This document shows, piece by piece, positions 54,950 to 62,568 of a stretch of 64,000 nucleotides of DNA. Source of the DNA: Roseibium limicola (GTDB lineage: Bacteria > Pseudomonadota > Alphaproteobacteria > Rhizobiales > Stappiaceae); NCBI RefSeq assembly GCF_017313085.1, contig NZ_JAFLNF010000004.1:372001-436000 (forward strand), read 5' to 3'. Position 1 is the first letter of the stretch, and each line of letters begins with the position of its first letter. Under the pieces are notes generated by a model. That model ran no database searches. It had not been told where the DNA came from and worked only from the letters and a program-made list of their open reading frames with translations. A program made the translations under genes and the position numbers.

Positions 54950-55444
54950 ATGGCCGATCACCTTTATACCGCTGAAGTCAGCTGGAAGCTGGAGGGTGAG
55001 CTCGACAAGGGCCGCTATTCCCGTGCTCACGTCTGGCGCTTTGACGGCGGTATCGAGGTGCCGGCCTCCGCATCGCCGTCTGTCGTGCCGCTGCCGCATT
55101 CGCTGGAAGCGGCGGTCGATCCGGAAGAAGCCTTCATCGCTGCGATTGCCTCCTGCCACATGTTGACCTTCCTCGATATTGCCCGGCGCAAGGGCGTCCG
55201 GGTTGTGACGTATCAGGATGCAGCCGAAGCGCTGATGCAAGTGATCGACGTTGACAGCCATCCCAAGCGGATGGGGATTACCCGAGTGACCCTTAATCCG
55301 GTTCTGACTGTCGAAGGATCCGACGCTCCCGATGCGGCTCTGTTGAGCCAGTTGCATCATCAGGCCCATGACCTGTGTTTCATCGCCAACTCGGTGAAAT
55401 GCGACATCATCGTCGCCGAGCATCCGGTGAAACTGGTAGGCTGA
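54950..55444 (+). CDS. OsmC/Ohr-family protein
   Basis: A 164-residue OsmC-fold protein that probably reduces organic hydroperoxides. Two Cys are in the expected positions: ASCHMLTFLDIARRKG (first) and HDLCFIANSVKC (second). The Arg equivalent is in the N-terminal beta region. It lies four bases after gcvH and is presumably transcribed with gcvTH. That is an unusual insertion within a glycine cleavage locus and is followed by a repeat island before gcvPA. Confidence 0.9.
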   Translation: MADHLYTAEVSWKLEGELDKGRYSRAHVWRFDGGIEVPASASPSVVPLPHSLEAAVDPEEAFIAAIASCHMLTFLDIARRKGVRVVTYQDAAEALMQVIDVDSHPKRMGITRVTLNPVLTVEGSDAPDAALLSQLHHQAHDLCFIANSVKCDIIVAEHPVKLVG

Positions 55445-55445
55445 A

Positions 55446-55560
55446 GGCACTGCCTCACGCCCGTCATCCCGGACGCTGTGCAAGCGGAGCTCCGGGGCCG
55501 GCGAGGTGGAAGAGTATCGTTGCCTCGGCTCACCGATCCCGGGTCAAGCCCGGGATGACG
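55446..55560. repeat. Intergenic repeat, family C copy 1
   Basis: Begins GGCACTGCCTCACGCCCGTC, then ATCCCGGACGC. It ends in the hairpin GATCCCGGG-TCAAG-CCCGGGATGACG. The arrangement resembles family B, with different sequence. Confidence 0.7.
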
Positions 55561-55636
55561 CGGGAGGGGAGGAGGACGAAGGATGGGTAGGAGCGGGGGC
55601 GAGCCCCTCGCTTTGGTCATCCTCGGCCTTTGCCTC

Positions 55637-55729
55637 CGTCATCCTCGGCCTCGTGCCGAGGATCCAGCCTTCCGGGGCGGGGCAGAAGCTTGACACTGGA
55701 TGCTCGGGACATGCCCGAGCATGACGCGA
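55637..55729. repeat. Intergenic palindromic element between family C copies
   Basis: Contains CGTCATCCTCGGC-CTCGT-GCCGAGGAT and TGCTCGGGACATGCCCGAGCATGACGCG, two adjacent hairpins with the CGTCAT...ATGACG ends used by all repeat families in this window. Confidence 0.65.
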
Positions 55730-55734
55730 CGAGG

Positions 55735-55858
55735 GGCACTGCCTCACGCCCGTCATCCCCGACGCCGCGCAAGCGAAGATCCGGGACCGGTGGGCCGGCA
55801 GACTTTGATTGGGCCTTGAGCCCCTCGATCCCGGGACTGGAGACGGTTATCCGGGACG
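55735..55858. repeat. Intergenic repeat, family C copy 2
   Basis: Starts with the same GGCACTGCCTCACGCCCGTC as copy 1, then ATCCCCGACGCCGCGCAAGC. The right half is diverged (CTCGATCCCGGGACTGGAG...). Confidence 0.65.
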
Positions 55859-55922
55859 ACACAATGAGAGGCTGGGTTTTCCAGCCGCATGAAAGAACGA
55901 AATACCAACCGGGAGCCGCATG

Positions 55923-57269
55923 ATGCGCTACCTGCCTTTGAGCAACCAAGATCGGGCCGACATGCTGACCCGGATCGGCGTCGACAGCATCGACGATCTC
56001 TTCGCCGATATTCCGCAAAAAGCCCGGCTGAACGGCCTGATGGATCTGCCGCGCCGCGCCAGCGAAATGCAGGTGGAACGTCAGCTCTCCGCCATGGCCA
56101 GCAAGAACGTTTCGGCCTCCTCCGTGCCGTTCTTTGTTGGCGCCGGCGCCTACAAGCACCACGTGCCGTCGACAGTCGACCACCTGATCCAGCGCTCGGA
56201 GTTCCTGACGTCCTACACGCCGTATCAACCGGAAATCACCCAGGGCACCCTGCAGTACCTGTTTGAATTCCAGACCCAGGTCGCCCGCCTGACGGCAATG
56301 GATGTCGCCAACGCCTCCATGTACGATGGCTCCACCGGCACAGCCGAAGCCGTGCTGATGGCGCATCGTGTCACCAAGAAGAAGAAGGCCGTCCTCTCCG
56401 GTGGTCTGCATCCGCAGTACCGGGAAGTCGTCGAAGGCCTGTCCGAGCTGTCGTCCCACGATGTGGTGTCGATGCCGGCCGACCCGATGGGCACGGAAGA
56501 CATTCTCGCCCAGATCGACGATGAGACCTCCTGCGTCGTGGTTCAGTCGCCGTCCTTTTACGGTCAGCTGATCGATCTGAAGCCGATTGCTGAAAAGGCC
56601 CATGCCCACAAGGCGTTGCTGATCGCCGTCTTCACCGAGGTGGTTTCCCTCGGCCTGATGGAACCGGCAGGCACCCAGGGCGCCGACATCGTTGTTGGCG
56701 AAGGCCAGTCGATCGGCAACGGCCTGAACTTCGGCGGTCCTTATGTCGGCCTCTTCGCCACCCGTCAGAAGTACGTCCGCCAGATGCCGGGCCGCCTGTG
56801 TGGCGAAACCACCGACGCCGACGGCAAGCGCGGCTTCGTGCTGACCCTGTCGACCCGCGAGCAGCATATCCGCCGCGACAAGGCGACCTCGAACATCTGC
56901 ACCAACTCCGGCCTCTGCTCGCTGGCCTTCACCATTCACCTGTCGTTGCTTGGCTCCAAGGGCCTGAAGCAGATGGCCACCATCTGCCACGCCAATGCGG
57001 TGAACTTGAAGAAGGGCCTCAGCGGTGTTGCTGGCGTCGAGGTACTGAACAACGCCTACTTCAACGAGTTCACAGTCAAGCTGCCGAAATCCGCCGACGC
57101 GGTTGTCGAGGCGCTGGCGGCCAGGGGCATCCTCGCCGGTGTTCCGGTCTCGCGCCTGATCCCGGGCCAGGCCGATCTTGAAAACCTGCTGGTCGTTGCC
57201 TGCACGGAAGTCAACACCCAGGAAGACCGCGACGCCTTTGTCGCAGCGTTGAAGGAGGTGCTGGCATGA
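55923..57269 (+). CDS. gcvPA: Glycine dehydrogenase (decarboxylating) subunit 1, GcvPA
   Basis: A 448-residue alpha subunit of the split P-protein, which decarboxylates glycine with the beta subunit. Typical segments are [63 protein letters not shown] and [28 protein letters not shown] 55923 has GGGAG seven bases upstream; the ATG three bases before is less well spaced. Its TGA overlaps the gcvPB start (ATGA). A two-subunit P-protein is common in Firmicutes and Thermus; most proteobacteria carry a single long gcvP. Confidence 0.96.
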   Translation: MRYLPLSNQDRADMLTRIGVDSIDDLFADIPQKARLNGLMDLPRRASEMQVERQLSAMASKNVSASSVPFFVGAGAYKHHVPSTVDHLIQRSEFLTSYTPYQPEITQGTLQYLFEFQTQVARLTAMDVANASMYDGSTGTAEAVLMAHRVTKKKKAVLSGGLHPQYREVVEGLSELSSHDVVSMPADPMGTEDILAQIDDETSCVVVQSPSFYGQLIDLKPIAEKAHAHKALLIAVFTEVVSLGLMEPAGTQGADIVVGEGQSIGNGLNFGGPYVGLFATRQKYVRQMPGRLCGETTDADGKRGFVLTLSTREQHIRRDKATSNICTNSGLCSLAFTIHLSLLGSKGLKQMATICHANAVNLKKGLSGVAGVEVLNNAYFNEFTVKLPKSADAVVEALAARGILAGVPVSRLIPGQADLENLLVVACTEVNTQEDRDAFVAALKEVLA

Positions 57270-58852
57270 GCATGAATTCGCAAGGACGCCCCAGCGCGCC
57301 GAATGAAAACGCCGTGAGCTACACCCCCAAAACCTTCACCGGCAACCGTGCGCTCGACATGGAAGAGCCGCTGATCTTCGAATTCGGTCATTTTGACACC
57401 ACCGGCGTCGACTTCGACATGCCGGAGGCTTTCGAGACTGAACTCGGCGGCTTCGAGCGCGAGGACGCGCTGGAACTGCCGGGTCTGGCCGAGCCGGAAG
57501 CCATGCGCCATTATGTGCGTCTGTCGCGCAACAACTATGCCATCGACAGCGGGCTTTATCCGCTCGGCTCCTGCACCATGAAGCATAACCCGCGCCTCAA
57601 TGAAAAGATGGCGCGTCTGCCGGGATTTGGCGACATTCACCCGCTGCAGCCGCTCTCCACGGTGCCCGGTGCCATCGAGCTGATCGACCAGCTGGCCCAT
57701 TGGTTGATGACCATGACCGGCACATCCGCCGTCGCCATGAGCCCAAAGGCCGGTGCTCACGGCGAGCTCTGCGGCATGATGGCGATCAAGGCAGCGCATA
57801 CGGCGGCCGGTCGTGATCCGAAGATCGTGCTGGTGCCTGAAAGTGCCCATGGCACCAACCCGGCAACCGCCGCGCTTCTCGGCTACAAGGTCGTCAATAT
57901 CGATGCCCGTGACGATGACGGCACGGTCGATCTCGATGCTCTCAAGCGGACGATTGCCGAGCACGAAGGCAATGTCGCGGCGATTATGCTGACCAACCCG
58001 AACACCTGCGGGCTGTTCGAGCGTGACATCGTCGAAATCGCAGCGGCAATCCACAAGGCCGACGCCTATTTCTACTGCGATGGCGCAAACTTCAACGCCA
58101 TCGTCGGCAAGGCGCGTCCGGGGGATCTTGGCGTTGATGCCATGCACATCAACCTGCACAAGACCTTCTCCACGCCCCATGGCGGTGGTGGTCCGGGCTC
58201 AGGTCCGGTGATCCTGTCAGATCGTCTGGCACCCTTTGCCCCGCTGCCCTTCATCCGCAAGGATGGGGAAAATGGTCCGGTTCTGGTGGAAGCGGAAGCC
58301 CAGCTGACCGACGGCGAAAAGCCCTTCGGCCGGATGACCGCCTTCCACGGCCAGATGGGCATGTATGTCCGTGCGCTGTCCTACATGATGAGCCATGGCT
58401 CGGATGGTCTGAAGCAAGCCTCCGAGGATGCCGTGCTCAACGCCAACTACGTCCGCGTCGGCCTGCAGGACCTGATGAGCCTGCCGTTCGGCGAGCGCCC
58501 GTGCATGCACGAAGTGCTCTTCGACGACAGCTTCCTCAAGGACACCGGCGTCACCACCCTCGACTTCGCCAAGGCGATGATCGACGAGGGCTATCACCCG
58601 ATGACCATGTACTTCCCGCTGGTGGTGCATGGCGCAATGCTGATAGAGCCGACGGAATCCGAAAGCCGGGCGTCGCTGGATCTCTTTGTCGCGACCCTGC
58701 GTGATCTGGTGATGAGCGCCAAGGACGGACAAACCGACCGTTTCTCCGGCGCGCCGTATTTCTCACCCCGCCGCCGGCTGGATGAGACAAAGGCCGCCCG
58801 CAAGCCGATCCTCACCTGGGAAAAGCCTGCCCCGGCCCAAGCCGCCGAGTAA
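57266..58852 (+). CDS. gcvPB: Glycine dehydrogenase (decarboxylating) subunit 2, GcvPB
   Basis: A 528-residue beta subunit carrying the PLP lysine in [23 protein letters not shown]. Also present are [13 protein letters not shown], the [17 protein letters not shown] region and [16 protein letters not shown]. With GcvPA it forms the P-protein of the glycine cleavage complex. The start overlaps the gcvPA stop; MSMNS allows an alternative ATG six bases later. A strong terminator follows at 58876-58908, ending the operon. The frame remains typical to the C-terminus. Confidence 0.97.
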   Translation: MSMNSQGRPSAPNENAVSYTPKTFTGNRALDMEEPLIFEFGHFDTTGVDFDMPEAFETELGGFEREDALELPGLAEPEAMRHYVRLSRNNYAIDSGLYPLGSCTMKHNPRLNEKMARLPGFGDIHPLQPLSTVPGAIELIDQLAHWLMTMTGTSAVAMSPKAGAHGELCGMMAIKAAHTAAGRDPKIVLVPESAHGTNPATAALLGYKVVNIDARDDDGTVDLDALKRTIAEHEGNVAAIMLTNPNTCGLFERDIVEIAAAIHKADAYFYCDGANFNAIVGKARPGDLGVDAMHINLHKTFSTPHGGGGPGSGPVILSDRLAPFAPLPFIRKDGENGPVLVEAEAQLTDGEKPFGRMTAFHGQMGMYVRALSYMMSHGSDGLKQASEDAVLNANYVRVGLQDLMSLPFGERPCMHEVLFDDSFLKDTGVTTLDFAKAMIDEGYHPMTMYFPLVVHGAMLIEPTESESRASLDLFVATLRDLVMSAKDGQTDRFSGAPYFSPRRRLDETKAARKPILTWEKPAPAQAAE

Positions 58853-58875
58853 GTTCAATCGCGGTGTACCATCAA

Positions 58876-58908
58876 GAAAAGCCCGGCTCTCTCTCGTCGG
58901 GCTTTTTG
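58876..58908 (+). terminator. Terminator of the gcv operon
   Basis: AAAAGCCCG and CGGGCTTTTT form the stem of a hairpin with a CT-rich loop, directly followed by the T run. Confidence 0.9.
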
Positions 58909-58957
58909 CATTTTCGCGGTTATTTCTTGTCGGCACTTGTCTCGTCCCCAACCTCTG

Positions 58958-59078
58958 CGTCATGCCATGGCTCGACCATGGCATCCACGCCGTTGCCTCT
59001 CTTCCTCGGGAGACCTGAGCATGCCGCTGAGTAGCGGCATGGATCCTCGGGTCAAGCCCGAGGATGACGGCGGTGGGG
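58958..59078. repeat. Palindromic intergenic repeat, family A copy 7
   Basis: Starts CGTCATGCCATGGCTCGACC and ends with ATCCTCGGG-TCAAG-CCCGAGGATGACGGCGGTGG. Both hairpins are intact. Confidence 0.85.
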
Positions 59079-59163
59079 AGGGGAGAAATGTGCCAATCTC
59101 TCAACCCCACCTCTCAACCCACCTCTCCATCACGCCTCACGTCTCGGGCCAACCCACCCCCTC

Positions 59164-59284
59164 CGTCATGCCATGGCTCGACCATGGCATCCACGCCGTT
59201 GCGCCTCCTCTCGGGGATACCTGAGTATGCCGGGATCTAACGGCATGGATCCTCGGGTCAAGCCCGAGGATGACGGCGGTGGGG
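59164..59284. repeat. Palindromic intergenic repeat, family A copy 8
   Basis: Nearly identical to copy 7 at both ends, in the same orientation, with variation confined to the middle (CCTCCTCTCGGGGATACC). The two copies are 85 bp apart. Confidence 0.85.
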
Positions 59285-59399
59285 AGGGGAGTGAGAAGAG
59301 GCAGGAGGCATGGGGAAAATTGGAAATCCACGTGTCGGGAGATTTATCCAATTGAAAAGGCGAAGAAATTCGCCGTTCGAATAAACTTATCCCCGTCAC

Positions 59400-59815
59400 G
59401 GAAAACAGCGGTATTCTGGTGCAGTTCCCGCTCAACAACGGGTGCCGGGGGACCGTCCTCTGGCACGGGCGGGACGGGTTGGATCGGGAGAGCCGGAGTA
59501 ACGAACCGCTTTCCGGATCAAGGCTCCTGCCCAGACGGTTGAAGCAGTCCGACCGCGCATGCATTCCCTGTTCCGACTGCCGGTGCTGGTCTCCCAGGGG
59601 AGACACCACAGAGCCGGAACCGCAGTGCGTCACGCGGGAGCTCAAAAAATTCTCGGGCGGGACGAGCTGTCTTTGCCGAAGAAACAAGTTTCAACACTGA
59701 AGCGCTGGCAAGGCCTGGCGCGTCCCGCCACTCCGTGCCCTTTTGGGCCGGTAGGCAACCGAGGACAAACCACATTCTGATCAACGCTGCAGGCCCGCCT
59801 CGCAGCGCTGTTTGT
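59400..59815 (+). ncRNA. Candidate structured non-coding RNA region (family unknown)
   Basis: No ORF here looks protein-coding, yet the region is densely structured. GTGCC/GGCAC with GGGGA/TCCTC forms a hairpin at about 59440-59465. GTCTCC-CAGG-GGAGAC lies at 59589-59604 and is extended by CCGG pairs. GGCGGGACG (59656-59664) pairs perfectly with CGTCCCGCC (59721-59729) and encloses CTTTGCC/GGCAAGG. GCCC-TTTT-GGGC is at 59737-59748, and CGCTGC/GCAGCG at 59785-59807 is followed by CTGTTTG. The strand is not settled; on the minus strand the 9-bp stem is followed by ATTTTTTG. It does not match RNase P RNA, tmRNA, 6S or SRP RNA motifs that I know. Confidence 0.35.
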
Positions 59816-59870
59816 GCTGAATGGATTGGAAGATCGGATCGGCCGCCGGTTCGATTGGCTCAATTGCTGC

Positions 59871-59900
59871 TTGACAGCAGGATCGTCTTGTCGCAACACT
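59871..59900 (+). promoter_or_regulatory. Putative promoter of the tyrS leader
   Basis: A perfect -35 TTGACA (59871-59876) is followed after 18 bp by AACACT, a weak -10 (59895-59900). The predicted transcription start would fall at or within a base or two of the leader ORF's ATG at 59908. That implies a leaderless leader ORF. Confidence 0.45.
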
Positions 59901-59907
59901 CCTGCCC

Positions 59908-59973
59908 ATGACCAAGATGACCGCGACATTCGTGTATTTTTATTATGTGACCTCCATACCGGCGGCTACGTAG
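59908..59973 (+). CDS. Tyr-rich leader peptide of tyrS
   Basis: A 21-codon ORF, too short for routine calling: ATG at 59908, TAG at 59971. The peptide is MTKMTATF-VYFYYVTSIPAAT, with three Tyr codons (59935, 59941, 59944) around a Phe codon and a second Phe at 59929. No Shine-Dalgarno sequence precedes it, consistent with the mRNA starting at or near the ATG, as described for rhizobial trpL. It ends 25 bp before a terminator hairpin and 114 bp before tyrS. Its role would be to sense charged tRNA-Tyr through ribosome stalling. Confidence 0.7.
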   Translation: MTKMTATFVYFYYVTSIPAAT

Positions 59974-60026
59974 GATCTTGCTCACTTAAGAAACCTCCAA
60001 AAGCCGCCGCGTCAGGCGGCTTTTTG
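59913..60026 (+). promoter_or_regulatory. tyrS: Attenuator: mutually exclusive hairpins before tyrS
   Basis: The terminator is AAAGCCGCC-GCGTCA-GGCGGCTTTTT (59999-60026). Its 5' arm AGCCGCC (60002-60008) can pair instead with GGCGGCT (59961-59967) inside the end of the leader ORF, an exact 7-bp antiterminator. A protector stem is available: CAAGAT (59913-59918) with ATCTTG (59975-59980), plus CCGC (59921-59924) with GCGG (59962-59965). A ribosome stalled on the Tyr codons would free GGCGGCT and block termination. This is the standard logic of amino-acid attenuation, here inferred from sequence. Confidence 0.7.
59998..60026 (+). terminator. Attenuator terminator upstream of tyrS
   Basis: An 8-9 bp GC-rich stem (AAGCCGCC/GGCGGCTT) with a six-base loop, followed by TTTTTGG, lies between the leader peptide and tyrS on the same strand. 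Confidence 0.85.
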
Positions 60027-60087
60027 GTTTCAAAGGCATCCTGACAGGACAGGCCCCAAAAGCCCGAATGAAACAGGAATGCCGAAA

Positions 60088-61368
60088 ATGACCAAGCACA
60101 TCGTGGAAGCCGGAAAGCCGGCGACGAAACTCAAGTCCGAAGCCCTGCAGGTTCTGCTGGAGCGCGGATTGGTGCACCAATGTACCGATCTGGAAGCCCT
60201 CGATGCCCGGCTTGCAGATGGTCAGGTGACGGCCTACGCCGGGTTTGATGCGACGGCGTCCAGTCTGCATGTCGGCCATTTGATGCCGTTGATGACCATG
60301 CGCTGGCTGCAGAAACTCGGTCATAAGCCGATCCTGCTGCTTGGCGGCGGCACCTCTCAGGTTGGCGATCCGAGCTTCCGCAATGAAGCCCGCCCGCTGC
60401 TCGGTGACGAGCAGATTGCCGCCAACATCACCGGCATTCGCCATTCGGTCGAACGGCTGATCGATTTTCGTGGAGAGGACGGGGCGCGTATCGTCAACAA
60501 CGCCGAGTGGTTGACCGAATTCCGCTTCCTCGAATTCCTGCGTGAGTTCGGCAGTCAGTTCACGGTCAACCGCATGATGACCTTCGACAGCGTCAAGTCG
60601 CGGCTGGAGGCACAGATGCCGCTGACCGTGCTGGAATTCTGCTACATGATGCTTCAGGCGGTGGATTTTCTCGAGCTGTCCCGACGTCATGACTGCGCCT
60701 TGCAGGTCGGTGGATCCGACCAGTGGGGCAACATCATCAACGGCGTCGAGCTGGGGCGCAAAGGCGATGGCAAGCAGCTCTTCGGCTTGACCGTTCCGCT
60801 GATCACCACCGCTTCCGGCACCAAGATGGGCAAGACGGCTGCCGGCGCTGTCTGGCTTCACCCTGAGCATCTTTCGCCCTTCGGCTTCTGGCAGTTCTGG
60901 CGCAATACTGCTGATGCGGATGTGCCGCGTTTCTTGCGTCTTTTCACCGAGCTGCCGATGAGCGAAGTCTTGCGCTTGTCTTCACTTGAAGGGGCAGAAC
61001 TGAACGAGGCGAAGAAAATCCTGGCGACCCAGGTGACGGCCATTGTTCACGGAGCGGAAGAGGCCCGCCATGCCCGCGAGCAGGGCGACAAGCTGTTTGC
61101 CGGTGAGGGCGATCTGGCCGAGCCGACCCATCATATGGACCTGAGCCATCTGGCCGATGGTTTGGGCCTGCTGCAGTTGCTGGTTCACGTCGGCTTTGCC
61201 CAGACCACAAGCGAGGCCTGGCGCCTGGTCGAGGCCGGTGGCGTGCGGCTGAATTCTCAGGTGATCGAAGACCCGCGGCGCAAGATCTCGGTTGGCGATC
61301 TGAAGGTGGACGATCAACTTTCCCTGGCCGTGGGAAAACGCCGCAAGGCGCTTCTGGCTTTCCGGTAA
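60088..61368 (+). CDS. tyrS: Tyrosyl-tRNA synthetase
   Basis: A class I aminoacyl-tRNA synthetase of 426 residues that charges tRNA-Tyr. The HIGH-like motif is HVGH (residues 61-64) after AGFDATASSL, and the KMSKS-like motif is KMGKT in TTASGTKMGKTAAGAVW. VGGSDQWGNIINGVEL forms the tyrosine pocket, and an S4 domain (WRLVEAGGVRLNSQVIEDPRRKISVGD) closes the protein. ATG 60088 has AGGAA eight bases upstream; an ATG at 60079 is too close to that site. It is preceded by a Tyr-rich leader and attenuator and followed by a 17-bp terminator hairpin. It is monocistronic. Confidence 0.97.
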   Translation: MTKHIVEAGKPATKLKSEALQVLLERGLVHQCTDLEALDARLADGQVTAYAGFDATASSLHVGHLMPLMTMRWLQKLGHKPILLLGGGTSQVGDPSFRNEARPLLGDEQIAANITGIRHSVERLIDFRGEDGARIVNNAEWLTEFRFLEFLREFGSQFTVNRMMTFDSVKSRLEAQMPLTVLEFCYMMLQAVDFLELSRRHDCALQVGGSDQWGNIINGVELGRKGDGKQLFGLTVPLITTASGTKMGKTAAGAVWLHPEHLSPFGFWQFWRNTADADVPRFLRLFTELPMSEVLRLSSLEGAELNEAKKILATQVTAIVHGAEEARHAREQGDKLFAGEGDLAEPTHHMDLSHLADGLGLLQLLVHVGFAQTTSEAWRLVEAGGVRLNSQVIEDPRRKISVGDLKVDDQLSLAVGKRRKALLAFR

Positions 61369-61388
61369 AGCGCAACAGACAGCCGCCG

Positions 61389-61440
61389 GGCCAAAGCCGT
61401 GTGAGAGCTGCTCCCCGCCAGACCTCACACGGCTTTGGCC
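61389..61440. terminator. Terminator between tyrS and the convergent orphan gene
   Basis: GGCCAAAGCCGTGTGAG (61389-61405) and CTCACACGGCTTTGGCC (61424-61440) form a perfect 17-bp stem with an 18-nt loop, followed on the plus strand by GTTGGTTTTC. Confidence 0.8.
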
Positions 61441-61478
61441 GTTGGTTTTCTCCATTGGCCCTCATTGGAACGGTCAAC

Positions 61479-62375
61479 TCAGACGAAGCTCATGATCATG
61501 GCGCGAACCAGGGCGGACTGATCCTCCGGTGTTGGGAACATCTTCACCGGGAAATACTGCACATTGGACATGATCGGCACGGTGATCGACCGGCCGCGCG
61601 GAGCGAGATCCACCGCGATGGACTGCGGCGACTGACCCAGCTGCATCAGTTGCACCAACATGCCGGGGAAGTTCTGATCGTAGAACTCTGCGACGGTTGG
61701 TGCAGTCAGCAGCACATGACCGGTGTGAAAGTTGGTGGAATTTCCACTGCTTGCGTCGACCACCGACATCGGATGGTATTCGTTCAGGGTGATTTGCTGG
61801 TCACCGCCGACAAAGCACCCGGCGAGGCTTCCATCGGTGACATAGGCAACGGCCTTGTCCAGGTGGGGTTGCTGAGCTGCAGCGGCATTGTGCTGCTGCA
61901 CCTGGGCGGTCGTCAGCGTCGCGCCCTGGGTCAGAGCGGTGATGGCGTTGGCAATGTTGGCCGCAGAATTCCCCAGGTCGCGGAAAACGATATTGCCGTT
62001 GTTCTGCTGGTTCCAGGTAAAGGTCCGGGTGCTGTCCCAGTCGCCGGTGTAGATGCCGACTGTTCGCGTCTGATGGCGCAATAAAGCAAAGCCGTCCTTG
62101 TGCAGCGGCCGCAGGCGCGCGAACTCACCGGTAGCATTCATGTAGTAGGTGCTGGGCACACGATCCGGATTGAAGCCGTCGCGCTGAGCATTGAGCGTGG
62201 CGCTGCCGAATAGGCGGTTGGCGGGGGAGATGGTGGCAATCGGGGTGGCGGTCGGCATTTCAAGATCCTCGTCTGGTCGGGGTTTGCCGAGGTCGGGGGA
62301 AGAGGGGGAGTTTCTCCCCCCGCCATGCACGATCAGCCGGGCCACGAGGGCGATTTCCAGCAGAGACAGGGCCAT
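61479..62375 (-). CDS. Hypothetical protein, 298 aa, no recognised family
   Basis: I do not recognise this protein. It has a short hydrophobic N-terminus (MALSLLEIALVARLIVHGGG) and a Pro/Ser-rich link. The rest is mixed, Asn/Gln/Thr-rich and apparently soluble, with segments such as VGIYTGDWDSTRTFTWNQQNNGNIVF and QITLNEYHPMSVVDASSGNSTNFHTGHVLLTAPTVAEFYD. It has one Cys (GSLAGCFVGG). Both the ATG at 62375 (AAGGGA seven bases upstream) and the ATG at 62258 (AGGA seven bases upstream) have good sites, so the protein is 298 or 259 residues long. It is convergent with tyrS and divergent from the beta-lactamase gene. It might be a structural or carbohydrate-related protein, but nothing visible shows this. 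Confidence 0.65.
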   Translation of the reverse strand: MALSLLEIALVARLIVHGGGRNSPSSPDLGKPRPDEDLEMPTATPIATISPANRLFGSATLNAQRDGFNPDRVPSTYYMNATGEFARLRPLHKDGFALLRHQTRTVGIYTGDWDSTRTFTWNQQNNGNIVFRDLGNSAANIANAITALTQGATLTTAQVQQHNAAAAQQPHLDKAVAYVTDGSLAGCFVGGDQQITLNEYHPMSVVDASSGNSTNFHTGHVLLTAPTVAEFYDQNFPGMLVQLMQLGQSPQSIAVDLAPRGRSITVPIMSNVQYFPVKMFPTPEDQSALVRAMIMSFV

Positions 62376-62568
62376 GGTGTTTTCCCTTCAGGGATCCTTC
62401 GGCGGGTTTCGGGAGTTTGCACAAGAGGACGCCCGGATCGCCAAAACGTGATCCGCCCCATTTCCGATCTTGAAGGTCTGTTGCCAGACAGGTGCTTTCA
62501 GGAAACAGTGACCATCGCGCTTTCATCCGCGCCATCATTTCCAGTCAACCCACAGGTACCCCACCGCA

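Larger units (their letters stand above)
55445..55922. other. Repeat island between osmC and gcvPA
   Basis: 478 bp with no gene, holding three repeat elements described separately (55446-55560, 55637-55729, 55735-55858). Copies of GGCACTGCCTCACGCCCGTC bracket the middle element. GGGAG just before 55923 is the gcvPA ribosome-binding site. Whether transcription crosses this block from gcvTH is not clear. Confidence 0.8.

Noticed and set aside
59166..59700. ORFs on both strands between the gcv repeats and tyrS
   Set aside because: They are translations of repeat and hairpin DNA with biased composition. Neither has a plausible start.
59400..59815. RNase P RNA, tmRNA, 6S or SRP RNA
   Set aside because: None of the conserved motifs of these RNAs is present, including the tmRNA tag sequence and the RNase P GAGGAAAGTC core.
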